From positions 2,471,389-2,535,388 of the forward strand of contig NC_015577.1 of assembly GCF_000214355.1 (NCBI RefSeq): a DNA stretch of 64,000 nucleotides. The letters are read 5' to 3'. Below the pieces are notes generated by a model, which saw nothing but the letters and a program-made list of their open reading frames with translations, did not search any database and had not been told where the DNA came from. Numbering within the stretch: the stretch's first letter is position 1; each line of letters begins with the position of its first letter. The position numbers and the translations under genes were made by a program. This document shows, piece by piece, positions 38,871-48,271 of this stretch. This stretch comes from Leadbettera azotonutricia ZAS-9. Its GTDB lineage: Bacteria > Spirochaetota > Spirochaetia > Treponematales > Breznakiellaceae.

Positions 38871-40150
38871 TTAGTTCCTGACTATCACCGCGACCCCATC
38901 AGGTATGACGGCTATAGATGCGTTTTTATTGCCCAGGTATTCCTCCGCCATTTTGACCGCCTCCTCAATTGAATGGGCCGGCGTCATGTGCAAATCCTGA
39001 ACCATCTCGTCGGGCGCTTCGGAGACATAAATCACCCTGGCGTGTTTTAAAACACGGGCGAATATCTGGGACTGCCATTGATCCACACGGGTAGTTTCCC
39101 TGGGAGTCCGCATGAAGGTGTCCAACATACGATCCAGGTCTTTTTCTTCCGCAAAGGTTTTGTAGAACTCGGACGCCCCATGACCATCGCCGGAGGCTGC
39201 CAATTGGATGATGACCCCGCCTTTACGTACTGTGGTTTCCGCTGCGGTCATGCCCTTAACCGCCTGATAGATATTCTGATCCAGGGGATAGCCGCCGTTG
39301 GTAACGATGACGATATCCACAGGAGGATCGGCGGCCCTTACCTGGCATTTACCAACAAGGAATTCCCTACCCGCCTTGTGGGCCAGGTCACAGTCGCCGG
39401 AAGCGGCGTAGATCACTTCTTTACGGGCATTGATAACCACATTGCAGATGAAATCGAGACGGGCCTTCCGGGCGGCATAGAGCATATCGATGTGTATGGG
39501 ATTGCCCTCTACGATACCGGTGCGCGCCTGGGGATGAGCGATAAATTCGGCGTTATGGTTGTAAACCACCGTCTTGCGGCCGGCAATGCCAGGAAGCACG
39601 CTCTTGCGGCCTCCTGAAAAACCGGCAAAAAAGTGGGGTTCAATAAATCCTTCCGCTATCAGGAGATCCGCTTCCGCCGCCAACTTATTGATGATGAGAT
39701 CGCCGCCTGAGGGCAGCTTTCCCAGGTAAATCATGTCAAGGGAGTCGCAGTCATGAATTATGATTTTTTCATTTTTCAGGATCTCCGGACCGAATTTATC
39801 TTCCAGTTCAGCCCTGGTGGTTTCCCGGTGGCACCCCGTTGCGATCAGGATGGTTACATCAGCTTTGGGATTGCCCCTGCGGATCTCAGCCAGCATTCTT
39901 GGCACAATAATCCTGCTCGGCACAGGCCGGGTATGATCGCTAGCAATAAGAACAATCTTTTTTTGCCCTCAGCCATTACCTGTAACGCGGGGGTTCCAAT
40001 GGGGTGAGCGAGACTGTCGTCCACCAGCTCTTCCTGGCTTTTTGCAGCCTTGAACTGATGCATTTGCGAGACAAGCTCACCCTTAAACCGCGATTCAGGA
40101 ATAGCATAACTACAGAATTCTTTTCCAAAAGGAAATTGAATCACCGGCAT
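38871..40150 (-). pseudogene. larA: Nickel-dependent lactate racemase family protein (LarA), frameshifted at a T7 run
   Basis: The gene is about 1280 bases, enough for the usual 427 residues, but lies in two frames. The N-terminal part (MPVIQFPFGKEF to VMAEGKK) starts at 40150. The main part has IATGCHRETTRAELEDKFG, GFSGGRKSVLPGIAG (the cofactor-linked Lys) and HPQARTGI. Adding one base to the T7 run at 39958-39964 (A7 on the coding strand) restores KKIVLIASDHTRPVPSR, with the conserved DHTRP motif. LarA racemases use a nickel-pincer nucleotide made by LarB, LarC and LarE, none of which is in the window. It ends a minus-strand series with Fe-ADH and a ThDP enzyme. Substrate may be a 2-hydroxy acid other than lactate. 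Confidence 0.8.
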
Positions 40151-40160
40151 ACGTATCGTT

Positions 40161-41459
40161 CTACACCATCACTTTAATACCGGCAAGATCGCCTGTCACG
40201 GCAGCGCGGATAACCGGGCCCATGTACTCATCAATCTTGGCGGCGGTGAGGGGTACAGGCATATTCTTGAGCTTCATGTCCAGCTGCGGATCTTTTGCCG
40301 CTTCCAGGATCTTGGACACATAGGAGTCATCCCACTTGGGCAAATCCTTGAGGGTTGTCGGCGCATTAATACTCCTACCGAACGCTATCATACCCCTGGC
40401 GACTGCAATACCCAGGTCTTTGCCTTTGAGAGCTTCAAGGTCTTCGCTCAAGTGTCCGTATTTTTTGAAAATCCTGCCTACAATACGCAGCTGCTTTTCG
40501 ATCGCCGGTGAGAAAAAAACCGCATAGTAAGGATTCATGATCCCGCAGGCCGTTCCGTGACCTGTCAGATTCACCAAAGAAAAACTGGTCATGTGGGGGC
40601 CGTGGGTACCTCCCACCATGATGGCATAGCCGCCAAGGTCGGTGCTCATGCCAATGGCTTCCCGGGCTTCCATGTCCTTTGGGTTTTTGATAACCCGGGG
40701 TGCGTACTGTACCGTAAGTTCCACGGCCGCTTCGCAAATGGACGCGCAGAGATCCTGTTTTTCCTGAGGTACAGAAGCGGGCAAACCTGTGAACACCTCG
40801 AAACAGTGGGCAATGGAATCCAGAGCGCCGTCGATGGTAACCGGGACAGGCATGGAGGCAGTCACGTCATAATCGAAAACTGCGTAGGCGGGTACAATCC
40901 CTTCATCTACTACAAGTTTTTTCTGCCCCACTGCCGGATCCGTGATATTGGAATACTTGGTGAGATGGGCACCGGAACTGGCGGAAGTTTCCACCGCGAT
41001 CAGGGGGTAGAGCTTTTTGCCGGTTTTCTTCAGGGCCTCGCTCACAATACCAGTACCGAACCAGTGGTCTACCTCGGGGGTAATATCTTTGCCCAGAGTT
41101 GCTAAAAAGTTGGCAGCTTTGCAGGCGTCAATGGTGGATCCCCCGCCTACCGCGATAATCACATCTGGCTTATAATGAAGTATCCACGTCTCAATACGGT
41201 ACACATCGGCCCGGGGGGCATTGGGACCCGCATCGGGAACTATGGTCCCTCCGGCAAGTTCAACACCAGCACCCTTGAGGGCTGCCGTCACCTGATCCGC
41301 CACAGGCTTCATATAGGTGGTATTGCAGATTACTAAAGCATTTTTGCCGAATTGAGCCGCCACTTTTCCAAGCTGAGGAAGAACTCCCCGGCCGAAAATA
41401 TATTTATCCCCTTTCCATCGAGAAAGCAAATTTCGGGATTTTTCAAATAATTCATTCAT
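40161..41459 (-). CDS. Iron-containing alcohol dehydrogenase
   Basis: The 432-residue enzyme belongs to the Fe-ADH family. It has VGGGSTIDACKAAN (nucleotide binding, about residues 100-115) and the metal-binding residues in DGALDSIAHCFE and THGPHMTSFSLVNLTGHGTACG. These proteins reduce or oxidise alcohols, aldehydes or hydroxy acids with NAD(P)H. It lies 10 bases before larA and 17 bases after the ThDP enzyme, so the three are surely one operon. Substrate might be a product of that ThDP enzyme, such as a semialdehyde; this is inference. Confidence 0.88.
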   Translation of the reverse strand: MNELFEKSRNLLSRWKGDKYIFGRGVLPQLGKVAAQFGKNALVICNTTYMKPVADQVTAALKGAGVELAGGTIVPDAGPNAPRADVYRIETWILHYKPDVIIAVGGGSTIDACKAANFLATLGKDITPEVDHWFGTGIVSEALKKTGKKLYPLIAVETSASSGAHLTKYSNITDPAVGQKKLVVDEGIVPAYAVFDYDVTASMPVPVTIDGALDSIAHCFEVFTGLPASVPQEKQDLCASICEAAVELTVQYAPRVIKNPKDMEAREAIGMSTDLGGYAIMVGGTHGPHMTSFSLVNLTGHGTACGIMNPYYAVFFSPAIEKQLRIVGRIFKKYGHLSEDLEALKGKDLGIAVARGMIAFGRSINAPTTLKDLPKWDDSYVSKILEAAKDPQLDMKLKNMPVPLTAAKIDEYMGPVIRAAVTGDLAGIKVMV

Positions 41460-41476
41460 AAGTTATACGCTCCGTA

Positions 41477-43138
41477 TTAAAAATGATTGATATGGGCAAT
41501 ATCATTCCCCATATCGCAGTAAGTTGTATCTTCCACTACAATGTCTATCACATAGGGCCCCTGAGCAGCAATCGCGTTCTTCAGGGCTTTCTCAAGTTCA
41601 GGATAGGTAAAGACCCGTTCCGCCTTGCAAGCAAAACCTTCGGCCACCTTTACATAATCCATAACACCCTTGTTGTATTCCATCCGCACTTCATATTCGT
41701 AGTTAAAGGCTTTGTTCTGGTTCTGGCGGATAAGCCCCAGATAAGCGTTATTAATGATAAGCACTATCACGGGCATCTTATACACCGCTGCCACCGCAAT
41801 TTCTTCTACCAGGAAGGTAAAGCCAAAGTCCCCGATGAGGCACGCAGTTTTCTTACCCTTGCTTCCCGCCACAGCTCCGATGGCTGCAGGAATGTCATAA
41901 CCCAAAGTACCAGCACCACCTGAAGGGAAATATTTACGGGGCTTGTTGATCCGCTGATATTGGCCGCTCCAAATTTGGGTGATGCCGCAGCCTGTGGTAT
42001 ACTGAGTTTCATCATCGAAGGCTTGATTTATTACCTCGAACACTTCTCTTGGATCCATTACCTTTTTATTGGAATCCGGATAGTGGATGAATTTCTTCCG
42101 CATTTCCGCAAAAGAAGGATGCTGCCGGGTCCGTACTTTCCCGGCGGTCCTAGCGGCTTCCAACAGCATAGGTACCGCATCGGCAGCGTCAGCAATGATC
42201 CCCAATTCGGTCTTAATAATTTTGCCAAGTTCATTTGGATCAATATCAATATGGATGAATTTACGTTCACCCTGGTAGATCACCGAATTCCCTGTATGAC
42301 GATCGGTGAAACGGCATCCTATTCCCAAAACCACATCGGCGCCCAAGAAAACTTCGTTGCCGCTGGAAGCAGCCCCCACCTGGATGCCCGCCTGTCCAGC
42401 ATTAAGAGGATGATCGACAGGAATGCCTCCCTTGGCCATATAGGTAGTGATCACTGGAATACCCATGTATTCAGCAAATTGTACCAGTTCTTTTTCCGCA
42501 TGTGCCAGTATTACGCCGCCGCCCATAATGATCACCGGGTTCTTGGCTTCGTCCAACAATTTTACTGTTTTTTCAATGGAGGCTTTTGAAGGCTTGGTGG
42601 TCTTTATCTTCGATAGTGTATACTCGTTAATGTCAAACTCAATATTGGCCATCTGCACATCCAGGGGGAGGTCGATAAGTACCGGCCCAGGCCTGCCTGA
42701 CAGGGCGGTCTCAAAGGCCTCCCGAAAAACCGTAGGAATAGTGTTGGCATTGGTAACACACCAGGATTTCTTGCAGACCGTTTTTACGATCTCTGCAATG
42801 TTAACGCATTGAAAAGCCCCTTTACCCAGCTGGGCGGTAACCGCCTGGCCGGTGATGGCGATGAGGGGAATGGAATCCTGCCAGGCCGTGTACAAACCGG
42901 TGACAAAGTTTGTCGCCCCCGGCCCTGAGGTGCAAATCGCCAGCGCCGGTTTCCCTGCGGCGCGGTAATAGCCGTCGGCTGCGTGAACAGCTGCTTCCTC
43001 ATGGCGCATAAGGTAATGCTTTATCGGTGCCTTCTCAAGGTACTTATACAGACAATTAATCCCCGCACCGGGAATCCCGAAGGCATCGGTGATACCTTCT
43101 TTTTCCAAAATTTTGACAATTGCTTCTGATGCTTGCAT
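41477..43138 (-). CDS. ThDP-dependent enzyme, glyoxylate carboligase / acetolactate synthase-like
   Basis: The 553-residue protein has the three ThDP-enzyme domains. Residues 1-165 are the Pyr domain (FGIPGAGINCLYKYL, RHEEAAVHAADGY), 190-330 the central domain (PVIIMGGGV, HIDIDPNELGKII), and 365-550 the PP domain (GDFGFTFLVEEIAVA, INNAYLGLIRQNQ as the GDG/NN-type Mg site). The PP domain and the phrases 'F.VPGA.IN' and 'VKVAEG...KA.RVF' are closer to glyoxylate carboligase (Gcl) than to acetolactate synthase. The usual catalytic Glu is present (RHEE), whereas E. coli Gcl has Val there. It could make tartronate semialdehyde or acetolactate. It precedes Fe-ADH by 17 bases. Confidence 0.75.
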   Translation of the reverse strand: MQASEAIVKILEKEGITDAFGIPGAGINCLYKYLEKAPIKHYLMRHEEAAVHAADGYYRAAGKPALAICTSGPGATNFVTGLYTAWQDSIPLIAITGQAVTAQLGKGAFQCVNIAEIVKTVCKKSWCVTNANTIPTVFREAFETALSGRPGPVLIDLPLDVQMANIEFDINEYTLSKIKTTKPSKASIEKTVKLLDEAKNPVIIMGGGVILAHAEKELVQFAEYMGIPVITTYMAKGGIPVDHPLNAGQAGIQVGAASSGNEVFLGADVVLGIGCRFTDRHTGNSVIYQGERKFIHIDIDPNELGKIIKTELGIIADAADAVPMLLEAARTAGKVRTRQHPSFAEMRKKFIHYPDSNKKVMDPREVFEVINQAFDDETQYTTGCGITQIWSGQYQRINKPRKYFPSGGAGTLGYDIPAAIGAVAGSKGKKTACLIGDFGFTFLVEEIAVAAVYKMPVIVLIINNAYLGLIRQNQNKAFNYEYEVRMEYNKGVMDYVKVAEGFACKAERVFTYPELEKALKNAIAAQGPYVIDIVVEDTTYCDMGNDIAHINHF

Positions 43139-43301
43139 TTTTTCCTCTTAATAAAACCATTATTTTATTTGTATTGAGAATACTTAATACTCCGAGGCCT
43201 GCCTCAGTTAAAAAATATTAAGTCCCTAAATATAAATACCTTTTATGAATAACATACCTCGGGGTTGTTGATTCTAATTTAATTTTACTCTATGCATAAA
43301 C

Positions 43302-43327
43302 AATGAAGGAGGCGTCATTCCTTCATT
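43302..43327 (-). terminator. Hairpin across the end of the permease gene
   Basis: Arms AATGAAGGA and TCCTTCATT (43302-43310 and 43319-43327 on the plus strand) are perfectly complementary with an 8-base loop, overlapping the stop codon of the gene at 43315. On the minus strand a short T-rich stretch (GTTTATG) follows. It may be a weak terminator or an mRNA stabiliser between the transporter and the carboligase-like gene 176 bases downstream. Confidence 0.4.
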
Positions 43328-44151
43328 CCGGAGGTAGCTATACCTGCCACAAATTGCCTTTGAAATGTCAAAAATACCACAAAGATCGGGATTAATGAAC
43401 AGACTGAAGCAGCCATTATAGCGCCATAACTCGTAGAATTTTCATCCCTGAAAAATTCCAATCCCAACGGGATAGTGGCGAGCTCCTTTGACCTTATATA
43501 CACCAATGGGGCTTCGTAGTCGTTCCATACACCTACAAATTGAAAAATAACTAATGCACTAAGTGCCGCAGTTGATAAGGGTAATACAATCTTTACGAAT
43601 ACCGAGAAATGATTCGCTCCATCAATTTTAGCTGCTTCACTCAATTCATCTGGTATTGTCATAAAAAACTGACGCAACATAAAGGTTCCGAATGCTGTAA
43701 ACATACCAGGCAGAATCAGCGTCCAATGAGTATTATAAAGACCTGTAAGACGAAAGAGCACAAAACGAGGAATAAGCATCATCTGCCCTGGAAAAATTAA
43801 CGTAGCCACATAAAGCCAGAACATTATCTCTCTACCTCGGAACTTGATCTTCGCAAAAGCATAACCAGCTAAAGCACTCGTAACAAGCTCTCCAATAACA
43901 CACCACAGGGTTACCTTAATCGAATTTAACAAAAATTTAGAGAAAGGTACGCTAGAGCCCCAAACCATTTTGTAATTATCTAATGTTGGAATTTTTGGTA
44001 TCCAGTCGACTGGGACATTGAACACATCCGATTCTATTTTAAAGGAGGCTGATATCATCCAAACAAAGGGTATAAGCATTGAAATTGATAATATTGCTAC
44101 AAACGCAGTAAGTATGATCTTAATGGTCAATTTTCTTCTTGTAAAACCCAT
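43315..44151 (-). CDS. Sugar ABC transporter permease, MalG type (CUT1)
   Basis: This 278-residue permease has six membrane segments and the cytoplasmic EAA-type loop SEAAKIDGANHFSVFVKIVLP (about residues 185-205), which contacts the ATPase. It starts with the hydrophobic helix IILTAFVAILSISMLIPFVWMISASFK. It belongs to the CUT1 family for mono- to oligosaccharides and polyols. Three bases separate it from the MalF-type gene. There is no ATPase gene here; CUT1 systems often share a MsmK-type ATPase encoded elsewhere. The DNA is noticeably AT-rich. Confidence 0.9.
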   Translation of the reverse strand: MGFTRRKLTIKIILTAFVAILSISMLIPFVWMISASFKIESDVFNVPVDWIPKIPTLDNYKMVWGSSVPFSKFLLNSIKVTLWCVIGELVTSALAGYAFAKIKFRGREIMFWLYVATLIFPGQMMLIPRFVLFRLTGLYNTHWTLILPGMFTAFGTFMLRQFFMTIPDELSEAAKIDGANHFSVFVKIVLPLSTAALSALVIFQFVGVWNDYEAPLVYIRSKELATIPLGLEFFRDENSTSYGAIMAASVCSLIPIFVVFLTFQRQFVAGIATSGMKE

Positions 44152-44154
44152 GGT

Positions 44155-45105
44155 TCAGTCCTCTTTTTTGCTTTTTTTATTGCGATCCATTACAAAATTA
44201 CGCATTACTGTAAATACAAACACCAGCAAAAACAATACCCATGACATCGCACTAGCATAACCAATATTGTTGTGCAGAAAGGCTGTCCGATAAATATAGT
44301 AGACAAGCACCGATGATGAATTGCCTGGTCCACCCTGCGTCATGACCTGAACAGGCGTGAAAACTTGAAAGGATCGAATAAAACAAATCATTACAAGGAA
44401 AAACATCGTGCTAGACAGAGAAGGTACCGTTATTCTAAAAAATTTCTGAATTATATTAGCTCCGTCAATATCTGCAGATTCATAAAGCGAGCGAGATATA
44501 CCTTGCAAACCTGCTAAAACTATAATGATATTATACCCAAGAGACTGCCATACACCTACAATAATTATTGAAAGTAATGAAGTATTTGATGAATTAAGCC
44601 ATCGGGGGGGATCAGTAATGCCTATTGTCCTAAAAAAATTATTGATAGGACCATAGGAAGGTAAAAATAAAATCATCCACACCATTGAAACCGCTACCAT
44701 GGATGATACATAAGGTATATAAAAGGCCAATCGCAAAAGCCCCTTACCAAAAACATATTCGTTCAAAATTACCCCGAGAATAAGTGCGAGAAAAATAGAA
44801 ATAGGTACCAATGCAATAGCATAAACAATCGTATTAATAAGAGAAACGATAAAAATAGGATCCGTTAAAAGATTTTTATAATGGTCTAACCCAATTATCT
44901 TTATTCCACGAACGCCTTGAATAAAATTCCATTTCGAAAAACTAAGCACTAACGCAAGTAAAATAGGTACTAATCTAAAAATAACATAGCCTACAAAATT
45001 TATGCTAAGAAAAGCAAAACCAAAAAAATTCTCATTACGTACTAGGGTTGAGGGTTTTTTCTTACTTTTTATGCCAAATACTGAAGAGACAAAAATATTA
45101 CTCAC
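44155..45105 (-). CDS. Sugar ABC transporter permease, MalF type (CUT1)
   Basis: This 316-residue inner-membrane permease has an N-terminal membrane helix (FGFAFLSINFVGYVIFRLVPILLALVLSF) and the loop YESADIDGANIIQKFFRITVP, the MalF form of the EAA motif. The start is GTG at 45105 behind GGAGGGGAA. It pairs with the MalG-type permease three bases downstream. The preceding gene is the solute-binding lipoprotein, separated by a strong hairpin that may lower the permease dose. Substrate, a C4 polyol or related sugar, is guessed from the neighbouring genes. Confidence 0.9.
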   Translation of the reverse strand: MSNIFVSSVFGIKSKKKPSTLVRNENFFGFAFLSINFVGYVIFRLVPILLALVLSFSKWNFIQGVRGIKIIGLDHYKNLLTDPIFIVSLINTIVYAIALVPISIFLALILGVILNEYVFGKGLLRLAFYIPYVSSMVAVSMVWMILFLPSYGPINNFFRTIGITDPPRWLNSSNTSLLSIIIVGVWQSLGYNIIIVLAGLQGISRSLYESADIDGANIIQKFFRITVPSLSSTMFFLVMICFIRSFQVFTPVQVMTQGGPGNSSSVLVYYIYRTAFLHNNIGYASAMSWVLFLLVFVFTVMRNFVMDRNKKSKKED

Positions 45106-45139
45106 TTCCCCTCCATTGTGTTTTCACTCATATAAATAT

Positions 45140-45181
45140 TTTTCACCAAGACAATTATGAACTCAATCATCTTGGTGAAAA
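45140..45181 (-). terminator. Intercistronic hairpin between binding protein and permease genes
   Basis: Perfect arms TTTTCACCAAGA and TCTTGGTGAAAA (45140-45151 and 45170-45181) flank an 18-base loop. In transporter operons such hairpins after the binding-protein gene commonly protect the upstream mRNA or reduce read-through, giving more binding protein than permease. A U-rich stretch follows the stem on the minus strand (AATATTTATATG), so partial termination is possible. Confidence 0.6.
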
Positions 45182-45206
45182 TCCATATTTTTAACTGACA
45201 AAAAAA

Positions 45207-46589
45207 CTATTTCTTCATGTCATCGGCGATATACTGATCGCCCTTAGTTTTTAAATCACTAAGTACAGCATCAACAGTCAATTCACCGTTAAAAAGGCGA
45301 GACACATTGGCAAGTATTAGATCATTAATCTTTTGTTGGCCCTGAACAATGGTATTGTCTCGGTTGATCAGTGTATAGGGCCGGGTAGTTACTTCCATTG
45401 CCATATTATAGTCAAGACCAGGGCGACCTTTGAAAAGCATAGAATAGAATATAAGCTTTTCAGCATCTGTCTTTAACTCGTAACCTGGATGCATAGCCTT
45501 AGGACCTGCGAAAAGATCCGCATGATCGATACACTGATATTTAGCAAGAGCCCAAGCACCATCAGGATACTTTGTACTAGCAGGAATACTGGTAGTAGAA
45601 CCATGGGTAATGGTAACTAGACCGTTATATCCAACCGGACGAGGGAAACCCACCATACCAATATCTGTCCCTGAAGGAAGTTTACCACCAGTGTAACTAT
45701 CGTCTAGGAATAGGTTATTTCCATCGTCAGCAATCCACATGGCATATCGACCGGAATAAAGAGCTTTCATACCATTTGCAGCATCCTGTAACTGGAGGGT
45801 CATATATTCATCATAGGGCATAACGGTTTTATCAACCATAAACATATCATAGAAAAACTGTAGATCTTCCCTGATTTCAGGAGCATCAAAACGGGTAGAC
45901 TGATGATCCGGGCTGTAATAATAAAAGGGCCCGAGTCTTTGACTGGCGATATGATCCCAATAGGGATTAAGATTATACATTGCACCATATACTTTATTAG
46001 CACCGTTACCTTTAGTCAACTTTTTGGCAAGTTCGCGAAAATCGGCCCAAGTCCAATTAGGATCTGGATAGGGAACACCGATCTCATCAAACATCTTTTT
46101 GTTGAAAAAAACTACAGCCCTCTGAAGGCCATATGGGATGGCATAATAATCACCATCAAAATTATAGACTTTCTCGGTAGATTCCCCAAATACCCCTTCA
46201 TATGTCAGGCCATCCTTTACAAGGAACTGCTTCATACCAAGATAAATACCATCATCATAACGCTGACGAAGATCTATAGGACTACCCTGGGTCATAACAT
46301 CAACCTGTTCACCCGAAGCAAGAGCGGTATTGATTGTCATAGTCAAGGCATTTGCAAGCCTTATGTGTTCTACTTCCCACTTGCCTGCATAATCTCTGTT
46401 AAAACCATCTAGTAACGGCTGAATGACATCTGTATTGGTCCATGTGTAAAGCAAGAGTTTTTGCGGTCCGGCTGAAGTGGGTACTTCTCCAGATTTCGTT
46501 GTATTTTTCGAACAACCAATAAAGAAAACCGTGAGCAACAAGAGACACACACTTTTAACATTCTTGCTTTTTCCAAAACACTTTCTCAT
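45207..46589 (-). CDS. Extracellular sugar-binding lipoprotein (ABC solute-binding protein family 1)
   Basis: The 460-residue protein has a lipoprotein signal (LLLLTVFFIGCSKN). The mature part is a two-lobed solute-binding protein with LLLYTWTNTDVIQPLLDGF at the start and YYAIPYGLQRAVVFFNKKMFDEIGVPYPDPNWTWADF-type sequence, typical of SBP_bac_1 (quoted: NKKMFDEIGVPYPDPNWTW). It captures sugars or polyols outside the membrane for the MalF/MalG pair. Its ATG follows TTGGAGG. It lies 80 bases after the first FAD oxidoreductase gene, and an imperfect palindrome with TCCAGT and ACTGGA arms lies in that gap. Confidence 0.9.
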   Translation of the reverse strand: MRKCFGKSKNVKSVCLLLLTVFFIGCSKNTTKSGEVPTSAGPQKLLLYTWTNTDVIQPLLDGFNRDYAGKWEVEHIRLANALTMTINTALASGEQVDVMTQGSPIDLRQRYDDGIYLGMKQFLVKDGLTYEGVFGESTEKVYNFDGDYYAIPYGLQRAVVFFNKKMFDEIGVPYPDPNWTWADFRELAKKLTKGNGANKVYGAMYNLNPYWDHIASQRLGPFYYYSPDHQSTRFDAPEIREDLQFFYDMFMVDKTVMPYDEYMTLQLQDAANGMKALYSGRYAMWIADDGNNLFLDDSYTGGKLPSGTDIGMVGFPRPVGYNGLVTITHGSTTSIPASTKYPDGAWALAKYQCIDHADLFAGPKAMHPGYELKTDAEKLIFYSMLFKGRPGLDYNMAMEVTTRPYTLINRDNTIVQGQQKINDLILANVSRLFNGELTVDAVLSDLKTKGDQYIADDMKK

Positions 46590-46617
46590 TATTAACCTCC
46601 AAATGATATTCTTTTAA

Positions 46618-46637
46618 TCCAGTAATAAATCACTGGA
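46618..46637. promoter_or_regulatory. Short palindrome upstream of the binding-protein gene
   Basis: TCCAGT and ACTGGA arms (46618-46623 and 46632-46637) are separated by eight bases, 29-48 bases upstream of the start codon at 46589. The half-site TCCA/TGGA recurs in the palindromes at 48025, 51015 and 51326. A shared regulator is possible, but the spacings differ. Confidence 0.3.
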
Positions 46638-46669
46638 AATAAAGACATTAATCTAACCGCAGGTATGTA

Positions 46670-48010
46670 CTATTCAATACGAACATGTTGATTCCGCAAC
46701 TCCTGCTGAAGAGCTTTAATATCAACTTGTCGGGAATAAACATCTTGTTTTATGGATAAGGAACTTGCTACCCCCGCAGCTTGGCCTGTTACCATAGCAA
46801 AATTCATATGCCTTGTAATCGAAGTTGATCGCCTCTCAGCAGAAACACATCGACCAGCAACTAAAAGATTTTCAATCTTTAAAGGTACAGTAAGACGATA
46901 TGGAACCTGAAAATGCGCCTCTGTTAGAGCGGGCATAACACCTTCAGGACCATCTAGACAAATTGGATAAACTCCGATAGAATCTTTGAATTTTGCCTCA
47001 TCGAAGATTTCTTTAAAAGTAATCTGATATTCCCCCTTAATCCGGCGTGTTTCCCTAATACCGATACTCATCGCGAAATGACGTAGCTTGGCGTTTTCAA
47101 GACCTTTAGCATATTTACGCATAATCGGGATGGTATTTACAATATCTTTACGGCTTTGAATTTCAGCTTTTGTTAAGCTTAATACATCTGTACCATCCAC
47201 CCAGACAAAAGAATGATTCAATGCAGTCAATTCATGATCAGTGAATCGATTATATATAAAACGCCGATTGGTACTTTCGGGAAAAATTTCCCCAGCATCA
47301 ATTGCAGCTTTCCACCAGTGATAATTACCCCTGTGCATAATAGGATTACGTTGAGCTGGATCTGAATCCATTTCTTCCTCAACCGCTTTAACATCAACAT
47401 CCGTCAAGCTGTATATAACCGTGCCCTGCTGAAATTTATCTGGCGGAAGGCTTGGACCATTAGGACCATCCTTTACACAGCACTCTACCCCTGCACGGTA
47501 TGCAATATCAGCATCACCTGTACAATCTATAACTCGCTTAGCCTTGATTACAGTTCTTCCCGATTTGCTTTCTGTAATAATACCAATAATAGTATTACCT
47601 TCCAGAAGAGGCATAACCCCCTGGCAATGAAGTATTGGAATGACACCATTCTCTTGGATATATTCATCTGCTACATATTTGAATATTTCCGTATCATAGG
47701 CATAACCGGTACCGGGTCTGAACATAGTTCTTTTAGCAGCACCAATTGCCAACATTTTTTGATCAAGATCTTCTGCGACACCACCGGGCATAATTGTCTT
47801 TTCGTTTCTCCACCAGCTGGGAGTTTCCATAGATGCAATGGATATAAGTCCACCAAGACAGCCATATTGTTCTACCACCACTGTTTTAGCGCCCGTACGA
47901 GCCGCGCCGACTGAAGATGCAATACCCGCAGGACCTCCACCAACCACCAACACATCGACATCAAGTAAAATTGGTATTTCTCGACTGGGTTCATTTATGT
48001 ATTCTATCAA
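46670..48010 (-). CDS. FAD-dependent oxidoreductase (FAD_oxidored family), copy 1
   Basis: The 446-residue protein starts with an FAD-binding Rossmann motif, VLVVGGGPAGIASSVGAARTG (about residues 20-40; shown up to 20 residues), followed by VVEQYGCLGGL. RVIDCTGDADIAYRAG and ENLLVAGRCVSAERRS are further flavin-binding segments. The family (PF12831-type) includes putative dehydrogenases with no fixed substrate. No signal peptide is evident, so the enzyme should act in the cytoplasm. It is very close to the gene at 49645 and more distant from the one at 48272. It may oxidise an imported polyol or sugar. Confidence 0.8.
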   Translation of the reverse strand: MIEYINEPSREIPILLDVDVLVVGGGPAGIASSVGAARTGAKTVVVEQYGCLGGLISIASMETPSWWRNEKTIMPGGVAEDLDQKMLAIGAAKRTMFRPGTGYAYDTEIFKYVADEYIQENGVIPILHCQGVMPLLEGNTIIGIITESKSGRTVIKAKRVIDCTGDADIAYRAGVECCVKDGPNGPSLPPDKFQQGTVIYSLTDVDVKAVEEEMDSDPAQRNPIMHRGNYHWWKAAIDAGEIFPESTNRRFIYNRFTDHELTALNHSFVWVDGTDVLSLTKAEIQSRKDIVNTIPIMRKYAKGLENAKLRHFAMSIGIRETRRIKGEYQITFKEIFDEAKFKDSIGVYPICLDGPEGVMPALTEAHFQVPYRLTVPLKIENLLVAGRCVSAERRSTSITRHMNFAMVTGQAAGVASSLSIKQDVYSRQVDIKALQQELRNQHVRIE

Positions 48011-48024
48011 TTAAGCCCTCCTTA

Positions 48025-48061
48025 ATATTCCAAATTAAAAAAATATTCTAATTTGGAATAT
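48025..48061. promoter_or_regulatory. Perfect 13-base palindrome upstream of FAD oxidoreductase copy 1
   Basis: Arms ATATTCCAAATTA (48025-48037) and TAATTTGGAATAT (48049-48061) are perfect reverse complements separated by 11 bases. It lies 15-51 bases upstream of the start codon at 48010. It could be an operator or a short hairpin. The arms share TTCCAAA/TTTGGAA with the palindrome at 51326. The whole 261-base gap 48011-48271 is AT-rich and has no gene that I can support. Confidence 0.6.
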
Positions 48062-48271
48062 GATTTTAATAATTTAAAGTATAATAAATCCATTCATAAC
48101 AATTGTCAAGTAAAAAACTATAAAACCAACACAAAATTAAAAATTGCCATCTTTAAAATTACTTATGTCGCATCAGTTTCCATAAGAACAAATATTACTT
48201 TTCCGATTCTACAACAACCTGAATTATTTAGATCCTCCTTTTTATTTGGGAATATTTATCCAAGAAAACTG

